NCBI GenBank assembly: GCA_030627905.1
Contig: DAOVRZ010000042.1
Span: 1-41,346, forward strand
Direction: 5' to 3'
DNA from: JAGMES01 sp023128035
Lineage (GTDB): Bacteria; Bacillota; Halanaerobiia; DY22613
DNA: 41,346 bases
The notes under the pieces were generated by a model. It was not told the origin of the DNA and did no database searches. It saw only the letters and a list, made by a program, of their open reading frames with translations. The first letter of the stretch is position 1. Every line of letters starts with the position of its first letter. This document shows, in pieces, positions 40,883-41,346 of the stretch. The position numbers and the translations under genes were made by a program.

Positions 40883-41346
40883 TTATTGTTTATAGGAAAG
40901 GACAACAATTTCAGTACTCAATTTTTTGGATATAAAGTATAAAAATACGGCAAAAATACAACCTATACTAAATAAAGTGATACTAAGGAAGTAGATTATG
41001 CTAATACTATCAAACGTGAAACCCTTTTCAATTAGCAACTTCATTGGTAAAATAGTAGCATACGTAATAGAAAAAGATGAAAGCGAAAGATAAAATCTTA
41101 TTTTCTCAGGTTTTGTAGATATCATTGTTAACACAGTTAAGAACATTGTAATACATAAACAAAATAAAATAAACACTAAAAAAAATAGTGCAAATCGAAA
41201 ACTAATAATTAATTCGACAATAACTGCTATATTCTTAAAATATGAGAATACAAGAATAAGAAAATTAAATAATACTACAGGTATAAAACATAGTAAGAAA
41301 GCTGATAAGCAATAAGCTTTCACAAGTGTCCATATATTGACTCTAT
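40883..41346 (-). CDS. Partial polytopic membrane protein, C-terminal part
   Basis: The frame ends at 40883 and is open through the right edge: upstream of the GTG at 41323 it continues as RVNIWTLVKAYCLSAF, so the gene is truncated by the window. About 154 residues are present, with four hydrophobic segments (for example FIPVVLFNFLILVFSYF and FALFFLVFILFCLCITMFL). The C-terminus is KKLSTEIVVLSYKQ. The pattern resembles the last helices of an ABC-2-type permease, but there is no motif to prove it. It is convergent with the BREX operon and has its own terminator. Confidence 0.65.
   Translation of the reverse strand, partial: RVNIWTLVKAYCLSAFLLCFIPVVLFNFLILVFSYFKNIAVIVELIISFRFALFFLVFILFCLCITMFLTVLTMISTKPEKIRFYLSLSSFSITYATILPMKLLIEKGFTFDSISIIYFLSITLFSIGCIFAVFLYFISKKLSTEIVVLSYKQ

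Overview
This window comes from a low-GC, probably anaerobic Bacillota genome. The base composition, strong AGGAGG-type ribosome binding sites, frequent GTG and TTG starts, and SecA with a C-terminal zinc tail all fit; a Halanaerobiales- or Clostridia-like host is my guess, not something the sequence proves. No part of the window is phage-like, and I see no transposase or integrase gene and no CRISPR array.

Layout. (1) 1-12.3 kb is mostly housekeeping: a secreted protein of unknown function with an apparent ATA start, glutaminase (glsA), glycerol kinase (glpK), UDP-glucose 4-epimerase (galE), a membrane-anchored TPR protein, a 52-residue membrane peptide and secA. These are followed by an OLD/DUF3696-like ATPase and an AAA ATPase with a C-terminal PD-(D/E)XK-like domain, possibly a defence pair. 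(2) 12.3-13.3 kb is a gene-poor gap holding a 51-residue secreted peptide on the minus strand and one small doubtful ORF. (3) 13.3-26.3 kb is a co-directional, tightly packed 14-gene cluster that I read as an uncharacterised biosynthesis-and-export pathway. It has an AMP-forming acyl ligase, an APH-type kinase, two ABC-2 permeases and their separate ATPase (COG4587/COG3694/COG4586 type), a free-standing acyl carrier protein, two GT2 glycosyltransferases, tandem alpha/beta hydrolases (the second apparently dead), a thymidylate-synthase-family enzyme with the Asn-to-Asp change seen in cytidylate hydroxymethylases, a beta-sandwich protein, a D-2-hydroxyacid dehydrogenase and a BtrH-like papain-fold acyltransferase. 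(4) 26.4-26.9 kb is a small conserved-looking gene broken by a -1 shift at a T7 run. (5) 27.4-40.65 kb is a complete type 1 BREX phage-defence operon (brxA, brxB, brxC, pglX, pglZ, brxL). (6) 40.67-40.77 kb is the 3' part of a tRNA gene, best matched to tRNA-Sec (selC), with its terminator, followed by a membrane protein gene running off the right edge.

How it works together. In the biosynthetic cluster the ligase plausibly loads an acyl group on the carrier protein, glycosyltransferases and the kinase build or modify a glycoside or nucleoside, the BtrH-like enzyme moves the acyl group from the carrier onto an amine or hydroxyl, and the ABC exporter moves the product out. This follows the logic of butirosin side-chain loading (BtrJ/BtrI/BtrH) combined with a nucleotide-modifying enzyme. 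The product is unknown.

Mobility. A foldback repeat resembling IS200/IS605 end or omega-RNA-type sequence occurs twice in opposite orientations: upstream of glsA, and inside the BREX operon between pglX and pglZ. The tRNA fragment right after brxL suggests that the BREX region came in by tRNA-targeted integration; the matching intact tRNA gene is not in this window.
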